From contig CAYTNV010000004.1 of assembly GCA_964439395.1 (NCBI GenBank), positions 75,218-139,217 on the forward strand: DNA of 64,000 bases. The letters run 5' to 3'. How positions within the stretch are numbered: position 1 is the first letter of the stretch; every line of letters starts with the position of its first letter. Shown here piece after piece: positions 63,075 through 64,000 of this stretch. Both the position numbers and the translations under genes were made by a program. The notes under the pieces are model-generated. The model was not told the origin of the DNA. It did not search any database and saw only the letters and a list, made by a program, of their open reading frames with translations. Source of the stretch: JAUUSJ01 sp964439395. GTDB taxonomy: Bacteria; Bacillota; Clostridia; Lachnospirales; Lachnospiraceae.

Positions 63075-63265
63075 GCCGAGAGAGCAAGCAGATATCTACT
63101 CCACAAACACGTTCGTTCCCACGATTTTTCGACATACGCTGATTTATGCTGCTTTCGTGAAACTCGCTGCGCTCAGACAGTCACTCCCGCAGCAAAGCTA
63201 AATATATCGAAAAATCGCTCCACTCTCTATCGTTTGTGGAGTAGATATCTGCTTGCTCTCTCGGC
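63075..63265. repeat. Long palindromic element with structured core (copy 2)
   Basis: A 34-bp perfect inverted repeat (63075-63108 and 63232-63265) starting GCCGAGAGAGCAAGCAGA. Inside, CGATTTTTCGA...TCGAAAAATCG forms a second stem, then TGCTGC/GCAGCA and a core (63147-63200) shared with the element at 51878. It lies in the 62768-63417 gap, which otherwise contains AT-rich sequence and no convincing gene. Confidence 0.92.
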
Positions 63266-63417
63266 TGTGTATTGATAAAACATTAGAGAATATCTTATTG
63301 CAGAAACGTGAAAAAATTTTAGATATTTTCTAACGTTTTGCCAGTACATAGCCAGCCGTCCAAAGACTCCTTCTATAAAAACATTCTACTTCATTTTGCA
63401 ACAGCCTCAGTTTTCTA

Positions 63418-64000
63418 TTATTTTATCTTTATATCTCCATCATGGCTTTCTATTATAAGCTTACTATCTTCCCCTTCTACATTTTTCAAAAATGTGGCAT
63501 TATCCTCTTTTTCTCTCAGTTTTCCACCCAGATTATCTGATATCTTTATCTCACCATCATGGGTTTGTACATCAAAGCTTACCTTCTCTAACATAGATTT
63601 TTTAATGTCAATAGTAATAGCACCCATAGAGCTCTCTATTTTTATCTCACCAGATGGCTCAAACTGTTCTGTCTGCATATCGCCATCTTGTAATATAATA
63701 CTTCCTGATTTCCAAACTACATTTCGTAAATCTAATTCTCCCATACCAGAACTAAATTCTATATTTTGTAAATCGGAGTCATTTATCTTCGTATCTCCAT
63801 CCCCCGCTTTGATACTTCCTGTATTCCAAGTTACATTTTCCAAGTTTAATGCTTCCATACTAGAACTAAATTCTATTGCTTGTAACTTGGAATCCTCGAT
63901 TTTTACATCTCCGTCTTGCTCTTTTATCTTTCCTTTTGTGGCAGAAAGCTTTGCAATCTTCATATCTCCAAGCTCTGTATTTAAATTTATCTCTTTTGTA
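63418..64000 (-). CDS. DUF4097-type beta-helix protein, N-terminus outside window
   Basis: An open frame of at least 193 codons that enters from beyond 64000 (TKEINLNTELGD precedes the first in-window ATG at 63963). It is a parallel beta-helix-like repeat: GDVKIEDS, GDTKINDSDLQNIEFSS, GEIKIESSMGAI, GEIKISDNLGG and GDIKIK recur about every 20-40 residues. This is the pattern of DUF4097 (adhesin-like) proteins, often downstream of PspC or sigma/anti-sigma-type sensors. Function unknown; surface or membrane stress sensing is possible. Confidence 0.8.
   Translation of the reverse strand, partial: TKEINLNTELGDMKIAKLSATKGKIKEQDGDVKIEDSKLQAIEFSSSMEALNLENVTWNTGSIKAGDGDTKINDSDLQNIEFSSGMGELDLRNVVWKSGSIILQDGDMQTEQFEPSGEIKIESSMGAITIDIKKSMLEKVSFDVQTHDGEIKISDNLGGKLREKEDNATFLKNVEGEDSKLIIESHDGDIKIK

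Noticed and set aside
62944..63135. 63-codon minus-strand frame starting MSKNRGNERVCG
   Set aside because: Its 5' half lies in the arm of the palindrome at 63075 and no ribosome site precedes it; it reads as chance coding over a repeat.

Overview
The window reads as a chromosomal segment of a low-GC Gram-positive anaerobe, most likely a butyrate-producing Lachnospiraceae-type Clostridium. The pointers are AGGAGG ribosome sites, tyrosine T-box, TPP, FMN and yybP-ykoY leaders, a butyryl-CoA:acetate CoA-transferase-like gene, YesL, GutM/GutR and AraR families, DUF4179 anti-sigma factor and a holin-like type I toxin. Almost all genes lie on the minus strand. The few plus-strand genes are NUDIX, a 49-residue membrane peptide, an isochorismatase-fold hydrolase, a Cof phosphatase, ThrH and a ROK protein. 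No rRNA, tRNA, CRISPR array or prophage was seen.

Layout. 1-2.6 kb: partial ApbE lipoprotein and the CoA-transferase. 2.8-7.0 kb: thiamine thiazole operon thiS-thiF-small ORF-thiG-thiH-thiE behind a TPP riboswitch. 7.0-8.7 kb: tyrS with a tyrosine T-box. 8.7-14.2 kb: esterase, carbonic anhydrase, HAD phosphatase, metal-binding membrane peptide, nitroreductase, aminotransferase, NUDIX. 14.3-16.8 kb: polar amino acid ABC transporter whose binding protein has its two halves in swapped order. 17-18.2 kb: cation antiporter behind a manganese-type riboswitch. 18.7-22.3 kb: two adjacent small+large pairs of aconitase-family dehydratases. 22.7-24.5 kb: hydrolase, then a decayed IS605/TnpB element beside a second TnpB remnant. 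24.5-31.9 kb: sucrose/fructo-oligosaccharide locus (GH32, LacI regulator, ABC importer, YesL) tied together by three matching LacI operators. 32.4-38.4 kb: Cof phosphatase, MarR, FGGY kinase downstream of an FMN riboswitch, MATE pump, ThrH. 38.8-48.7 kb: arabinose locus araD-ribulokinase-araA, AraR and an ABC importer. 49.1-50.6 kb: XdhC protein and a type I toxin-antitoxin locus. 50.7-58.9 kb: ROK protein and the sorbitol PTS operon srlD-gutR-gutM-srlA-srlE-srlB-pgi. 59.3-64 kb: sigma/anti-sigma/membrane operon, 2-hydroxyacid dehydrogenase, partial beta-helix protein.

Function. The carbon genes form three self-contained uptake-and-catabolism modules: sucrose or fructans, arabinose, and sorbitol. 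Each has its own regulator and recognisable operator sites. In all three ABC operons a hairpin separates the binding-protein gene from the next gene, a common way to make more binding protein than permease. The sorbitol operon ends with pgi, so fructose-6-phosphate from SrlD can be interconverted with glucose-6-phosphate.

Most notable: the circularly permuted binding protein at 16-16.8 kb; an FMN riboswitch with no riboflavin gene after it; a type I toxin-antitoxin locus with both promoters readable; two intergenic palindromes sharing a structured core but carrying different self-complementary arms; 176-bp near-identical direct repeats flanking thrH; a 50-codon ORF coupled to thiG; and three evenly spaced operator-like repeats before srlD. 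No wholly new multigene system is evident. The structured repeats are the best candidate for something undescribed.
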